Below are positions 1 through 11,700 of a stretch of DNA of 64,000 nucleotides, piece after piece; the first letter of the stretch is position 1, and each line of letters begins with the position of its first letter. The DNA comes from Solenopsis invicta. Its lineage: Eukaryota > Arthropoda > Insecta > Hymenoptera > Formicidae. Made by a program: the position numbers and the translations under genes. Location: assembly GCF_016802725.1 (NCBI RefSeq), contig NC_052667.1, forward strand, positions 27,287,346-27,351,345. The letters are read 5' to 3'. The notes beneath the pieces are model-generated. The model did no database searches, was not told the DNA's origin, and worked only from the letters and a program-made list of their open reading frames with translations.

Positions 1-1446
1 GACTAACTGCTTGTAGGTACGTTGGCATCGTAGTGTATGTTCACGTGTAGAGAGAGCGTATGGCATCTCGAAAAATCGTATCAGCTAAATCGTGGACATG
101 GCCATTCACAGATTTTTTCTTCTTTTCTTCTTTTCGATTTTCTCGTAAAATCTATCCTATCCAAATTTTTTTATGCGTACTTTTATTCTACAGAAGGATT
201 GCGATTATCTCTTTTTTGTCATTGTATATAGAATATACAATTTTATAATCTTCTGATGCAGTCTTCGTTGATCAAATGCACTATGATTTTAGTTTTTTTA
301 AAAGCCCGGAAATAACAGTAAATAATTTATCAGATTTCATTGCTGCAATAGCAGCTAAATAACCGCGTTCTAATGTTGTATATGTATCTGTCTGTCTTTT
401 TGAAGCAAGAGCAAAAATGTAAATCAAAATCGATACACATATACAGTCCGTATGCAAGCTTCCCTGTACCCTATAAGAGCTACAATATTCTTAGAATATT
501 ACACAAATATTATTAAAAATTAAAATAATATTAAAGTAATATTCCGAGAATATAATATTTTTTAATAGATATTAAATCTAATATTTCAGGAATATTATTT
601 AATATTAAATAATATAGTGTTATAAAGTATGTGTGATTTCCGATCATCAGTTTGTTTCTTATTTGCCATGGAACGGAACTTGTAAATGCGTAATCAATGC
701 AAGCCAATGACAAACACTATTCCGGCAGATCTCATATAAGTGATCTACGGGAAGGTTCTTACGATTGATTAGCGCTAATTGCGCATTCCGTAATTTCTGC
801 TCAATGGGACATAGGAAAATACACCTTACAATTAGCTGAGCGGACTCAGCGGAATGAAGCCACTACCAATCACGAACGCAGTTCCACAGTTCCGTCATTC
901 CGCATCCCATGTGAGCGCACCCTAAAGGATAAGAAAACAATAAATATTAGTATACATTTGACAAGAGTTCCAGTTAGTACTATTAAAAGTTCTACCGATG
1001 ATTGCAATTAAAAAAGAAAAAATTTACGCGATTAATATTTTTTTGCACTCAAATATTAAACATATATACCACGACACTTAGACAAAAAGTACATTACAAT
1101 TAAACAAATTTATTTAACTTTGAAAAATTCGATACGATTGATCCAAACAAACAATATGTTTCCTTAAATATACATGCGTTTTGGTGTTTGATTAAACAAA
1201 AAAAAAAAAGATTTTGTGGGAAGCGGGGATAAGGTCAGTGCACAAGGAGCTAAGGCGTGGAACATAATAGTCCAATTTATCGTTCTTCGGCAACCTTGTT
1301 CGTTCGTGCGTTCACGCAAGTTTAACTTTTTCCGTCAGTATCTTTCGCGACACAGCCGCAATCGTGTCGCAGATGCGGTTGTTCGCGCCGCTTTCTACCG
1401 AGGACCAATTCACACTTGAAGAAAATCCTGTTAGCTTTGTAGAACA
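1..1446. other. AT-rich non-coding flank
   Basis: No reading frame here has a signal peptide, a recognisable domain or consistent splice junctions. The segment around 480-620 is a run of AATATT-rich sequence that could fold into imperfect hairpins. The last 200 bases (about 1220-1420) are more GC-rich and could be the leader or promoter of the gene that starts at 1447, but I see no clear TATA box. Confidence 0.5.
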
Positions 1447-2274
1447 ATGTTAACACGCTGGTTAACGCTGATTTTCCTGCTGTCATCGGCTTTCATTCTG
1501 ATAAGTAGCGATGGGTTATCCGTGACTAATGTCGACACGGAAGAGAAATGCATAAGCACTGACGCAAAGGATGTTAATAATCATCTAAAGGGAGAATCTG
1601 ATTCGTTACCTAATTTTAATAATTCTGAAACGTTGATAGAAAGTCAAAAAATTTTAACCCTTTTGAATCATCAATAAATAAATAGCTCTCGACATAAGGA
1701 GAATGAAAAAAGAAAAAATGTTTTTTAGAAAAAAGGATTGTTTAATTGCTGCTTTGTCGAAGATTGCTAAAATTCGAGCATTTGAAGAAGATCCTTGTTC
1801 AATCAGAAATTTAATGGCAAACGTTTACAATGCCGTGCGAGATAAATCCCCGTGTTTACGAAACGAAAGTTTTGCAAAAAATATTGGAGCATCGACATTT
1901 ATTGACGCAAAAATATCCTCGAAATTATCGTACAACGGCTTTTCCGACAATCCATTAGACAATGAAATCGGACAAGAAAGTTTGCGCTGTCGAACTATAC
2001 GAGACGTTTATATGCCAGAGATAAAAGAGAACGTTCCTTCCTATGCGCGTACATCTGAAGGCAAAACGTTTATTCTCTCGAGCAAGAGATTTTTGCAGGA
2101 TCGTATAATAGGAATAGTTTGCGCGTCAACATTGATGATGACGCGCTTCATAAATTAAACGATCCTGCCACGACTCTTACAAATGGTCGATTCAACATTA
2201 TTCCAGCTATGCTAATTTTAAAATCTGGACATGATAACTACGATACACGTTTTACACGAGCAGTAGAACGTTGA
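1447..2274 (+). CDS. Secreted-protein gene, doubtful or decayed, reading frame changes twice
   Basis: The first frame opens with a convincing signal peptide (MLTRWLTLIFLLSSAFILISS) and runs to a stop at 1677. The following stretch codes in a second frame (1729-2048, Cys-containing, begins KKDCLIAALSKIAKI). The end codes again in the first frame (2099-2274, begins SYNRNSLRVNIDD, stop TGA 2272-2274). All three frames carry stops at 1675-1685. Two introns would reconcile the frames with matching phases: 1605-1728 (phase 2, weak donor GTTACC, good acceptor TTTTTTAG) and 2049-2098 (phase 1, GTACAT to TTGCAG, only 50 nt). That would give about 217 residues. The weak donor and the very short second intron leave a frameshifted pseudogene as an equal alternative. 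I recognise no family. It is the leftmost member of the secreted-gene cluster and, like gene F, lies on the plus strand. Confidence 0.4.
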
Positions 2275-3550
2275 CAGTGAAATTATTGAGTGAGCCTGCT
2301 CGCTTTACTTGATTAAAAATCACTGACGTTGTAATTAACAATTATTAACTAAATAAGCCAATTAAAATGTGTAAAGCATTTATGTAGAAACAAGATTATA
2401 ACAAAATCATTAAATAAACTTTGTATCGTCATTTAAGATTCAATTATAACATGTTACTTTTTTAATGATCTTTTGTATGCTTTTAATTAATATTACCTGC
2501 AACATTGATATATGCATATACAATTCGATCATGTATTTATATAAATAAAGTATAAGTGAAGTATAATACGAAGAGTATTGAAGCTGTAAGGTCTCCTTTT
2601 TTCTTGGAAATGAAAGCAAATGTAAAAACATTCGACGCGTCTTAAAACACGCAGGTATTCGCTAAGGATAAGTAAAAAATTGGCACCGCTTAAAGTTGAA
2701 AGCGATACCATAATTAATGTTCCTTGAAGCCGGTGTGCCGCCAACTTTTTTATTTATCCTTAACAAAAAGACACCTGCGTGTCTTAAAATTAAAAAAGTT
2801 TTTATTTGCTCGCGTTTCCGAGAAAAAATTAGAATACACTTGAACGCCCGTTGTATAAAAAGACAAATCGATATATAAATTTTTATTCACTATTTTGAAT
2901 AATTTTGCGATAGCGATTTTATTAGAAACGTTCTAAAATAACTTTACACAATAATTTTATCCTTAACATAATTTACAATGTGCAAACAAACTTTACAAAC
3001 TTAGAAGCAGTAACAGTCACTTGGAAGACTGTGAAGTCTACAGTGTAGTATATTCTTTATGATAACATAAACAATAAGTCATCTCATCATAAATAATACA
3101 AAATTATAAAAATGTTTCTCTCGTTCAGCAAGTGGCTTGCGCTTGAAACTTATTGTTTTTTATAATATACAGATGTCTATAATCACATTTTTCTTCCATT
3201 ATAAATTTCTTTATACATCGAGATTTTATGATGAATTTTTTATACTAGGTTAATTACGTCGCAAAATAACTTTTAGAAAATATTTTTATTTTAATTACAC
3301 TTTAATGTTTAATATTAGCAATCGAGACAATTGCAAAAACATTGTGACAAATGCCTTCTCAGGAACTTTCATTAAGAAAAATTCAGAAAATTTATTCTGA
3401 GATTTTTTCGAAGAATTTACGGTTGAAAAAGAGGTGATTTGGGACATCCGATATTATTACAACAAATAAGTTATAAAAGAGTTTATCTTAAAAAGCTTTG
3501 ATTATCTGATTCGCGACTTTGTCGGTAGGCTGTGTAAAAAATCTTTTGTT
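2275..3550. other. Intergenic spacer between convergent genes
   Basis: The spacer lies between the 3' ends of the plus-strand gene at 1.4-2.3 kb and minus-strand gene A. It is AT-rich and holds a TTAA-flanked inverted-repeat element (2642-2787). A weaker inverted repeat (GTATATT...AACAATAAGT arms, about 3048-3080 and 3147-3172) may be a chance effect of base composition. No coding frame is supported. Confidence 0.5.
2642..2787. repeat. Fold-back element (MITE-like) flanked by TTAA
   Basis: Two arms of about 45 bp form an imperfect inverted repeat. The left arm reads AACACGCAGG then CTAAGGATAAGTAAAAAA; the right arm read in reverse gives GACACGCAGG then TTAAGGATAAATAAAAAA. Each end abuts TTAA (2642-2645 and 2784-2787), as expected for elements that target TTAA. 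The 138-bp interior has no coding capacity. Assigning it to the piggyBac-like or Kolobok-like groups from TTAA alone is an inference, and the terminal bases are not the canonical ones for piggyBac. Confidence 0.6.
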
Positions 3551-6500
3551 TTATTTTTTTTTATTAGCTTTACTGTCGTTTGGCAAATCAATGGGTGACA
3601 GTTTATCTACATTCGACAAAATTGTTGCTGGACCTTGTATCTTAAAAGGTGGTTCCTGTTCATTGGCTTCAGCGGTATTGTCTGAAGATTTCAAAAAATC
3701 TGTAGTATCTTGAGGTATTTCTAACAGATTTATTTTCGTACTAAGGTCTGTTTCCGATTTTTCTTTTTCAGCTTCAAATATAGTATCTTTGTTAGTTTCA
3801 GTTTCATTTGGCAAATCGATAGGCGATAGTTTATGTACATTAGACCAAAGTGTGGCCGGACGTTGCCCTTTAATTAATGGTTCCTCATTCTCCGCCTCAG
3901 GTATAGCGATATCTTGATTCGATTGTAAAAAGTCGGTGTTTTGGGGAATTTTTGGCAAGTTTGTCAAAGATTCGTCGAGGGGAACTTGCACTTTTATCGG
4001 CGCGATAAAATCGTTTGTTTCATGTCGATTGTGCGTATTTTTGGGTGATCCAAAATGTCTGGGATATGGAGCGTAGAGATCATTCGGTTTGGTCTCCTCT
4101 TTTTCGACCTCAATCGCCAATTTTTCCAATTCTTCCTTTTCTTCGTCCGAGAGTGGATTGTCCTATAGAATGTTTTACGTAAATTTGTTAATTTACATAT
4201 AACAAATGTATGTAGTTTTTTGTTGAACATACCTTGTTGCTTTATCGACATATGGCGACACATCTAAAAATTCCATTTACGTTGAGCTTTACTTGTTATT
4301 TTAAATTAGAAAAATTAAGATTAAAAATTAAGAATCAATATTATTTCGAAGAAATAAAAATTGACACACACATATATTATAACATTTGTTAAACAAAAAA
4401 AAATCTTGTATAAAACGCGTATTTTTTAAACTGGCATTATCATTTGTAATTTATTTAAACATTTGAATTGTAAATAGACGAAGCGATTAATCCAGACAAG
4501 AATATACGTTTTCTAGAGGCTGTTAAAAATAAATTAAAGATATTTACGCCTTTAGTTCTGTAATACTATGTATCGGTTTATAAAGCTCAAGCATGCGTAG
4601 ATTGAATCTTTAAATGCGTTGCAGCGTGTCGATGAAGCGACAAACAACGTCAGGTAACTCAAAGAGATTTTTCTTTTAGATTATACGCGGACGTCAAACG
4701 AGATGGATGCATCGAAAATGCGTTACATTCAAATTAGCAATGCCACTTCTTGGAATTAAACGCTGTTTGCGAAGGATACAATTTACATGAAGTAATCTTT
4801 ATTTTTAATAGTAAAAGTATTATAGGATGATAAATGCTTATTGAGTCATTGATGAGACTTTATTCATTATGGACAAGAGCCACTGTTGCGTATTACTCTG
4901 TGAAATTCCTTTGAAACTAAAAGAAATTATCTGCTTTCCAAAATTTTCTTTGAAAATTAATTAATTTTGATTAATTTCGTGATTATGATAATTAATTATT
5001 TGTTATTTTTATATTTATACCTTAAACGCGGGCCGTTTTCTAGAATCCTTTATCCTAGATCTTCCTCGATAACGTCTACGTGGCCTGTTTTCTCTATCAT
5101 CGGGCAATGTATAAATGCTTAGAAGCTTTGGTTTATTAGGATTCCTTGGATCGTTGACAGAGGCGAATGAACGACTTTCCGCCGCTCGAGCGTGCAACGG
5201 ATAATCGTGTTCCCTCTTCGGTTCTTCCAGAAAAACGTTTACATCATCATCTTTGAAATTGTCAGACTCGTGAGCGAGTGTGTGGTCTATCTTCTGCAAA
5301 CTCTATCGTATAATATGAGATTAACATCTCTGTAAAATTTATCTCAATTCACGCGGTATTTATGATGAATTCTAAAGATAAATCGATATTTATCTCCCGT
5401 TTTTGTAACAAGTAGCAATTATTCTCGTATGTGCCTCTCGCATTAAAGGCGTAATTAATTGAATATCGATACCTTAGCCGAATTCGTTGTCTCTCCGAAT
5501 GCTTCGGCCAACTCGGGATTTATTCCTTCCAACGGTTCGTCTCCGTATCTTATATAAACGGGAATGTATCCCGGGATGCTTGGCAAATATTGTAGGGGAC
5601 TCGAATCTAGAAGAAGTCGAACACTCTAGTTGAAACTAGGCAATGAGAAACAATGTATGCTTAATACGGATGATTGCGCTGGAAATGCTCACTTGGCAAG
5701 GCGAGCTTATTGGCTATGATAGCAATGCGGATATTTAATCGCGTGCATAGGGATTAGCTAGACTCTAAGCGCTCATTTAACCATCATCTGTGAATAGATT
5801 TGTTACCATAAGCTATAATCAGTTGACTAATTTGAATAAGTAGCCTTTATCTCTAGTACGACATTTTTTTCCACTTAAAAATTATAAAAATAAAAATTAT
5901 GTAGTTTTTTGAATTCTCGATTTGCAATTTATTCTGTAATTGCGTTTACTTTAATATAAAATTATCTCGGACTAATTCATGAAAACGTATTCTTTTTGAT
6001 CTTCAAAAATTCATTTTTATTTTTTTACTTTAATAATCAATTGCAGATTCTGACATGTTTTCTTAGAAATAATTAATTTTGTATATAGTTATTTGTAAAA
6101 TTAAAATTGAAATTTTTATTTATTAATATTTTTTCTGCTTTTAATGTTAATCTTTGTCTAAACTTATTTTAATATTTATTTATTTGAATTACTGAATTAT
6201 TCAAACATTATTAAATAAAACTCATTGGAAAATAATTATGAAATAACTAAATATTAAAATAAATTTAAATAAAGATCAATTTGCAGAAAAAAATTTTAGT
6301 AAATAAAAATTGTAGTTTTCTTTAATTTAAGAACTTAAAATTTTATCGATATTTAATTCATTAAAATACTTTAGTTTTCACGTATAATTAAAAAATGATG
6401 CACTTGAATTTAAGAGATTTTTTTTACTCATTTTGTCATTAAAAAAAATATGCTTGCCGAATGTTTTGCAAATTTATCATGCTCCTAAAATTTATTATTC

Positions 6501-6726
6501 GCAAAGTGTCTTAAAATCTTTAAAGAAGCGCACTAGCTATAATCCCGAATTATGATCACTGCACAACACTGATCTTCCACAATGCGGTTGAATTATCACA
6601 TATCAGTGGTCGTCCGGGCGGGAATCTTGAACATCGTATTTACTCACAGGCATAGCCAATGAGAGGTACCAGGAGTGCCAGAAGGGAAATGGCCCTGGTA
6701 CCACGCAGCGTCCCGGCAGCCTGCAT
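3551..6726 (-). CDS. Gene A: secreted low-complexity protein, 368 aa, unknown family
   Basis: Four exons join in phase: 6648-6726 (signal peptide, MQAAGTLRGTRAISLLALLV...), 5473-5606, 5021-5302 and 3551-4162. The donors are GTGAGT, GTATCG and GTATAA, and each acceptor is an AG in the correct phase (phase 1 after exon 1, phase 0 after exons 2 and 3). The mature protein starts with a Pro/Tyr-rich stretch (YLPSIPGYIPVYIRYGD). A basic Arg-rich patch follows (RPRRRYRGRSRIK), then an acidic Glu/Lys stretch. The last exon contains an internal duplication with a 76-residue period (LWSNVHKLSPIDLPNETE versus ILSNVDKLSPIDLPNDSK). It ends in KANKKK and a stop. There are no cysteine pairs and no known domain. 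A TATA box lies just upstream. Intron 1 (5607-6647) is about 1 kb of AT-rich sequence with nothing else visible. The structure is well supported; the function is unknown. Confidence 0.75.
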
Positions 6727-6734
6727 CTTTGAAC

Positions 6735-6774
6735 GGTACTGGGCCCCCGGAGCACGGGGCTCTCTCCTTTATAT
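6735..6774 (-). promoter_or_regulatory. Core promoter of gene A (TATA box and initiator)
   Basis: On the minus strand TATAAAGG lies at 6774-6767. A CAGTA initiator-like motif follows about 34 bases downstream (6741-6737), just before the ATG at 6726. The spacing fits a focused RNA polymerase II promoter with a very short leader. Confidence 0.55.
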
Positions 6775-7087
6775 GTATGGTCCCCTACCCTCTAGCTAAT
6801 GCTACGGAGAGGCCCCTCGGGGTTAGCATCGGTTCAGGAACGCCGTTCCGTTAATATCGAAACAAAAAGTCGAGCTCTCCTTTATTTTCGGCAATCGAGC
6901 CAAACGAGCACAACTTATCGCAATTCTCTCCCTTTGCGCGCCGGTAATGATAATAGGTTTCGCGCGACCGATTACTGTGTTTTACGCACACTGTACGAAG
7001 TTATGTTAAATGAGTAAATCTTGCCCGCTTTTATGTTTATGAGGGATAGTTTTTTTTTAATACGTTGAAAGAATGATTTTGCTGAAG

Positions 7088-7266
7088 TATATAAAAATTT
7101 AACTGGATACAGATCTAAAAATAATTTTGTTGAATCATTAAAATAATTGTGAAGGATGTTTAAGCAATATTGCAAAAAGTTTCACCATGCTAGCAGTCAG
7201 TAACGTCCTAATTATTTTGATGGTTCAATAAAATTATTTTCAGATCTGTATCTAGTTAAATATATA
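7088..7266. repeat. Fold-back inverted repeat, about 58-bp arms
   Basis: The left arm (7088-7148) and the reverse complement of the right arm (7210-7266) share ACAGATCT and AAAATAATTTT within a long imperfect match. The inner ends (GAAGGATGTT and AACGTCCT) pair as well, so only about 45 bases remain as a loop. The element is about 180 bp with no coding frame. It is typical of a non-autonomous DNA transposon remnant; no clear target duplication was identified. Confidence 0.55.
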
Positions 7267-8728
7267 CATAATAAATTTATTTGTAAAAATACCTTACATG
7301 TCATTTCCGACTTATGTATCTTATATATATATTTAATTTGTTATATGACCTAGCAGTTTACTTCGAAATCACAGTAAAACGCAAATTTTTACATAAAATT
7401 TTACATCTCCTGAATGTAGGAAAAACATTTTTATCTCAAACATCCATTATTACCAACAAATCTCTGACTCGTAAGAATTGATGACACATATGGCAACGTG
7501 CAGATGACAGATTTCCTTTTCTTCTCGCAATGACGAAGCAAGCATTTTGATAGAATCACCTTGCAATAATAAACCAAGAACATTCTTTGAAATACGACGA
7601 TAGAAGTCGTTAACTAATCAAGGTGTTGCCACTAAATGCCGCGAATCCTTACTTACTTCGGTAGAATCCAGACTGTTAAAGTTTACGTACATTAAACAAG
7701 CATGCCCACTCGGTGAGGTAACTGTATCGCCTTTTTCTCGCTGTACTTCATCTCCTGAAATCTTTTATAAGCACGTTACTACACCATATTGCTATACCGC
7801 AGCTCCGTTTCGTAATACGACAGTATTATCCATTTTTTATAGTGCACTTTTGTTGCGGGTGATATGATACTTTGACATTTAAATTTTCGGATTGTTTTTT
7901 AATTAAAATGTTTTTTCCTACTTATATTATTATGAAAAATATTATATGGCTTTTGCAAGAGTCATTACTTTACATTTCACACGTGTGTGTCTTGATACAT
8001 GCATACATATTTTGTCTTATATTATAAAATAATTTAATTAAATCTTGAATGCTAACGAGTTGTCATAAAGAATATCAAACAGACATGAGTGCGCATTATT
8101 TGGCTGCAAATTGTATCTTAAGCATATACTTTCCATAATGAAAAAATATCTCCTCCATAATAGGTGACTATGCTAAGTGAATGGTAATTCTTAATTTTAT
8201 AGCCGTAGATCCGACATCTGTCTATGCTTGTTTGCGGTTCAAACGGGATATAATCGTTCCTATATAAATGCGTTATCGTGAAGAACATAATTCAGATAAT
8301 AGCGCCGGTGCGCGAAGGAATTAATATGAAATACGATCCGCTATTTATATTACTATAAGTTAAGAATCTCAGCCGCATATTTCCCCCGCAGCGTAATTCC
8401 GACGCGAAGTGAACACGTCTAATCGCATAGTTTCTTCTTTCTGCTACAAAAAAATGTTTTAAATATTTAAAAACATTGTTATATAAATTCAGTGAGCTAT
8501 ACAAGTGAATAAATGCGTTAAAATATTCTTGAAAGATTTTTTTTTTTTAATTTTACAATTATAATATTGCAGTCATCAATCCAGTAAATTAGTGTTTAAA
8601 ATAAATTTGTTTTATTTAAAAAAAGTGTAGTCCTAATAAAACAATTCTTTAAATATGTTTCTTAATAATAAAGTAATTTTCTATAAGTGTAATTATATTC
8701 TGCAAGAGATGATAGGATTTTTATTTTT

Positions 8729-8753
8729 TCTCTCTCTCTCTCTCTTTCTCTCT
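8729..8753. repeat. (CT)n microsatellite
   Basis: A TC/CT dinucleotide run with one TTT interruption, at the border of a CpG-rich block. Confidence 0.85.
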
Positions 8754-11700
8754 GTTCTTTTAATATCGTCTTATCGCGATGCGCATGGACCTTGGGGAGT
8801 ATTGATGTATCTCGGGGGAAAGGTCAGGATCACAATTCGACCCTCAGTTTTGCGTGCTCATCGCATCAATGCGTCTCTCTCGGAGAGGTGATGACAGGTG
8901 CAAGAATCAGCTATCATCTTCGCTTGCTCGCGTGACAGCATCCAAGGGAGATTTAAAATTACGTCACTTTCCATTTTACGCCATTTCTAGTGGTCTGCCT
9001 TGATAGACTGTGAAACGAGTCGCCTCGAGTAACAAGTTATACCCGCTCTTCCACTAGATCGAAGTAAGCATCAGCCGCAGCATCCGTATAAATTAATTCG
9101 CGACTGGGAGTTTCTCACTAAAAGATTATTTGACACGTTATTAAACTTTGTATCTAAATACATAACGATGTAAACAAAAAATATATATATTTCTTCACTC
9201 TCCCTTGGATGGTATCATAATAATTATATGATATCATAATAATTAATAATAATAAGCATAAGCACGTAAAAAATAATAGAAAAAGAAATATGTAAAAAAA
9301 ACTGTATCAAATTTAAGAACATTTTGTGAAGTCGATACATTCTTGTATAATTTATTCTCAAATTTAAGTATATGTTATAAAATAACCAGTTTTACTTAAT
9401 TTATTTTAAGAATTTTCGAGGCAGCATAATACAAAGGGAAAAAACAAAACTATGTCACTTCATTTTGCGTGTAATAATTGCTCAATCATAGTACATCACA
9501 GTTGATCGCCGCCCCTTTTCCGCTTGATCGAATAGAGCAAGGGAAGGTAACTAACGAATATGGACAAGTAAATGTGCGCGTGTTATAGATATGTGCACGC
9601 ATGATAACATACTGGTTTACAAGGTCGTCTTGATATTCTATGGCTTCGATTCTGGATTTTAAAATCTTGACGTGCAATTGCATCTTTTAATTGTATTACG
9701 ATGAAGTGTATGATATTATAGTACAACTCTCGAGATAGAGTTTGACATTGTAAGGATTAGCATCATTTAGCCACAAGAGATATATAATTATAACTAAATT
9801 GCTGATAAGCAAGTTTATTACTTATACATAAATTACAGACTAAACCAGTATCGCGTTGAAAACGCGCAATTATAATAATAAAACAGTAGGTATGATTCCT
9901 AGCAGTATTAGTGCGTAACAAGCGATCGCATGGAAACATTGATGCTGCAATTGGTCGGCAAAAGAGCGCGTTAATGATCAGAAGCGTGTTGAGATTGAAA
10001 CGCAATCGCACTCGGGATTAATTCGCGATGCGTTATCGTAGCGACTTATGAATAATTGCTAGTCTTCAGACTCGCGCTTGTGTGCCCGCTCTTGATCCTC
10101 ATGCGGCTCATGCGTGTCGAATGTGGCGCGACTAGATCAATTGCAATTGCCAAGCAGGATGGCTCTATTGTAATCTAGGCCGTTTGGGATTATCGACGAA
10201 GGTCACCGGTTCTGTATCCCTCCAGGTTTACCGAGGATCTCGTATCGTCTGATTTACGGGTTTCGATACACCTGATTACGTTCCTGCTGAGCTTCCGCTC
10301 TTTCGCTTTCCCAGATGCGTTTATCTTCAAAAATTGCGGTGCGTGGTGTGTGACCTCGATGCTTCTAATAAAGTAGCGCGCGAAGTAGGCGAACACGCGG
10401 TTATTGCATGCCAATCGGTTAGCACGGAATCCTCGTTCAGACACGGAATCGCTGCCAGAAAAATATTACGCGGCCATGTCGTGCCGCGAAAAAACAAAAC
10501 GTTTCGTCGCGACGACGTGATCGTGTGAAAAAGGAAAACGCTCGACGTCGCTCGTGCGTTGCCCGCGGTTGTATCGCGGGCTTTCCTATGCAAATTCCAA
10601 TCGTATGCAACCGGTTTCCTTTACGACCCCCTGAGACTCCCGGAGGATATTAAATTAAAGCCTGGTCTCGTGTGCTCTAATCACCGACGATCTTGAGTCA
10701 TACGGCATTGGAGACGTGGAAAATGAGACGCGGACGCATGTGATCGCACCGCGACGAAACGATAATATTTCATCCGGTCCAGTCGCAATCTCATCGTTAT
10801 TACGATTATTACCGATACTAGACTGATGCTAACAGGTGATGACGCTTAAGAGTCCAGGACTGCCAATACAAGTGCTCTCGTTAGCGAAGTATATGTCGTT
10901 TGACAAATATCTTTATTCCGTCGCGATTTCTATTCCCATCTGGTTCGCAATTACAAATAGGAATTCTATTAGTTTCATTCCGCATTTTATCCGTCTGTAG
11001 ACGTGTCTCGAGTTGCACTAAAATAAAACTGTTAATATTCTGCGCTTTTAGCCACTATAATTAAATTTGAGCACAAGAACATGTAGTAATTATTGAAAAA
11101 TTTTTATTTAAAAAATTACAACTCTAATAAATAAACACGGATATAATTTTTATTAATTAATCAATTAAAATTATATCAATAATTTATATTAATTACTTTT
11201 CTTTTTTATCCGTCTGTTTTATACGAAATTTATTTACTTGTCTGGTACACTTAAATAAAATTTATAATAAATATAAAAAAAAAACAATTATATATAAAAT
11301 TATAAGAATGTAGAAATATTTCGTTTAAGTGCAAGACGAGTAAATAAAAGTCTTTCTCAACGACGACATATAAAATAAAACTAGCTCTTCTCGCGCGAGA
11401 CTCCTACCTTTGACTAGACATATAAATATAATCAACAAGACAAATCCATAAAAATTAGATTGGATATTACATATAGTGAGATTCAACGAAGCGTATCGAG
11501 CATTATTCAACGCATAAGCACAAAGGTTAATAATGATTACCTCTTGATATACCTCTTATTTCATGCAAGATTAGACGACTTACTCTCGCACCTGGTGGCA
11601 GATGTGTGTAGGGTGTAAGATAATTCATCTGCCCGGCGTAATCCAATGCCATTAATTTACCGATAGCACTGATATATGTCATAAAAAGTGAAATAATGAA

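Noticed and set aside
1447..2274. Assignment of the first gene to the Osiris (DUF1676) family
   Set aside because: A signal peptide plus a Cys-containing segment suggested it, but the hydrophobic C-terminal region and the conserved motifs of that family are missing.
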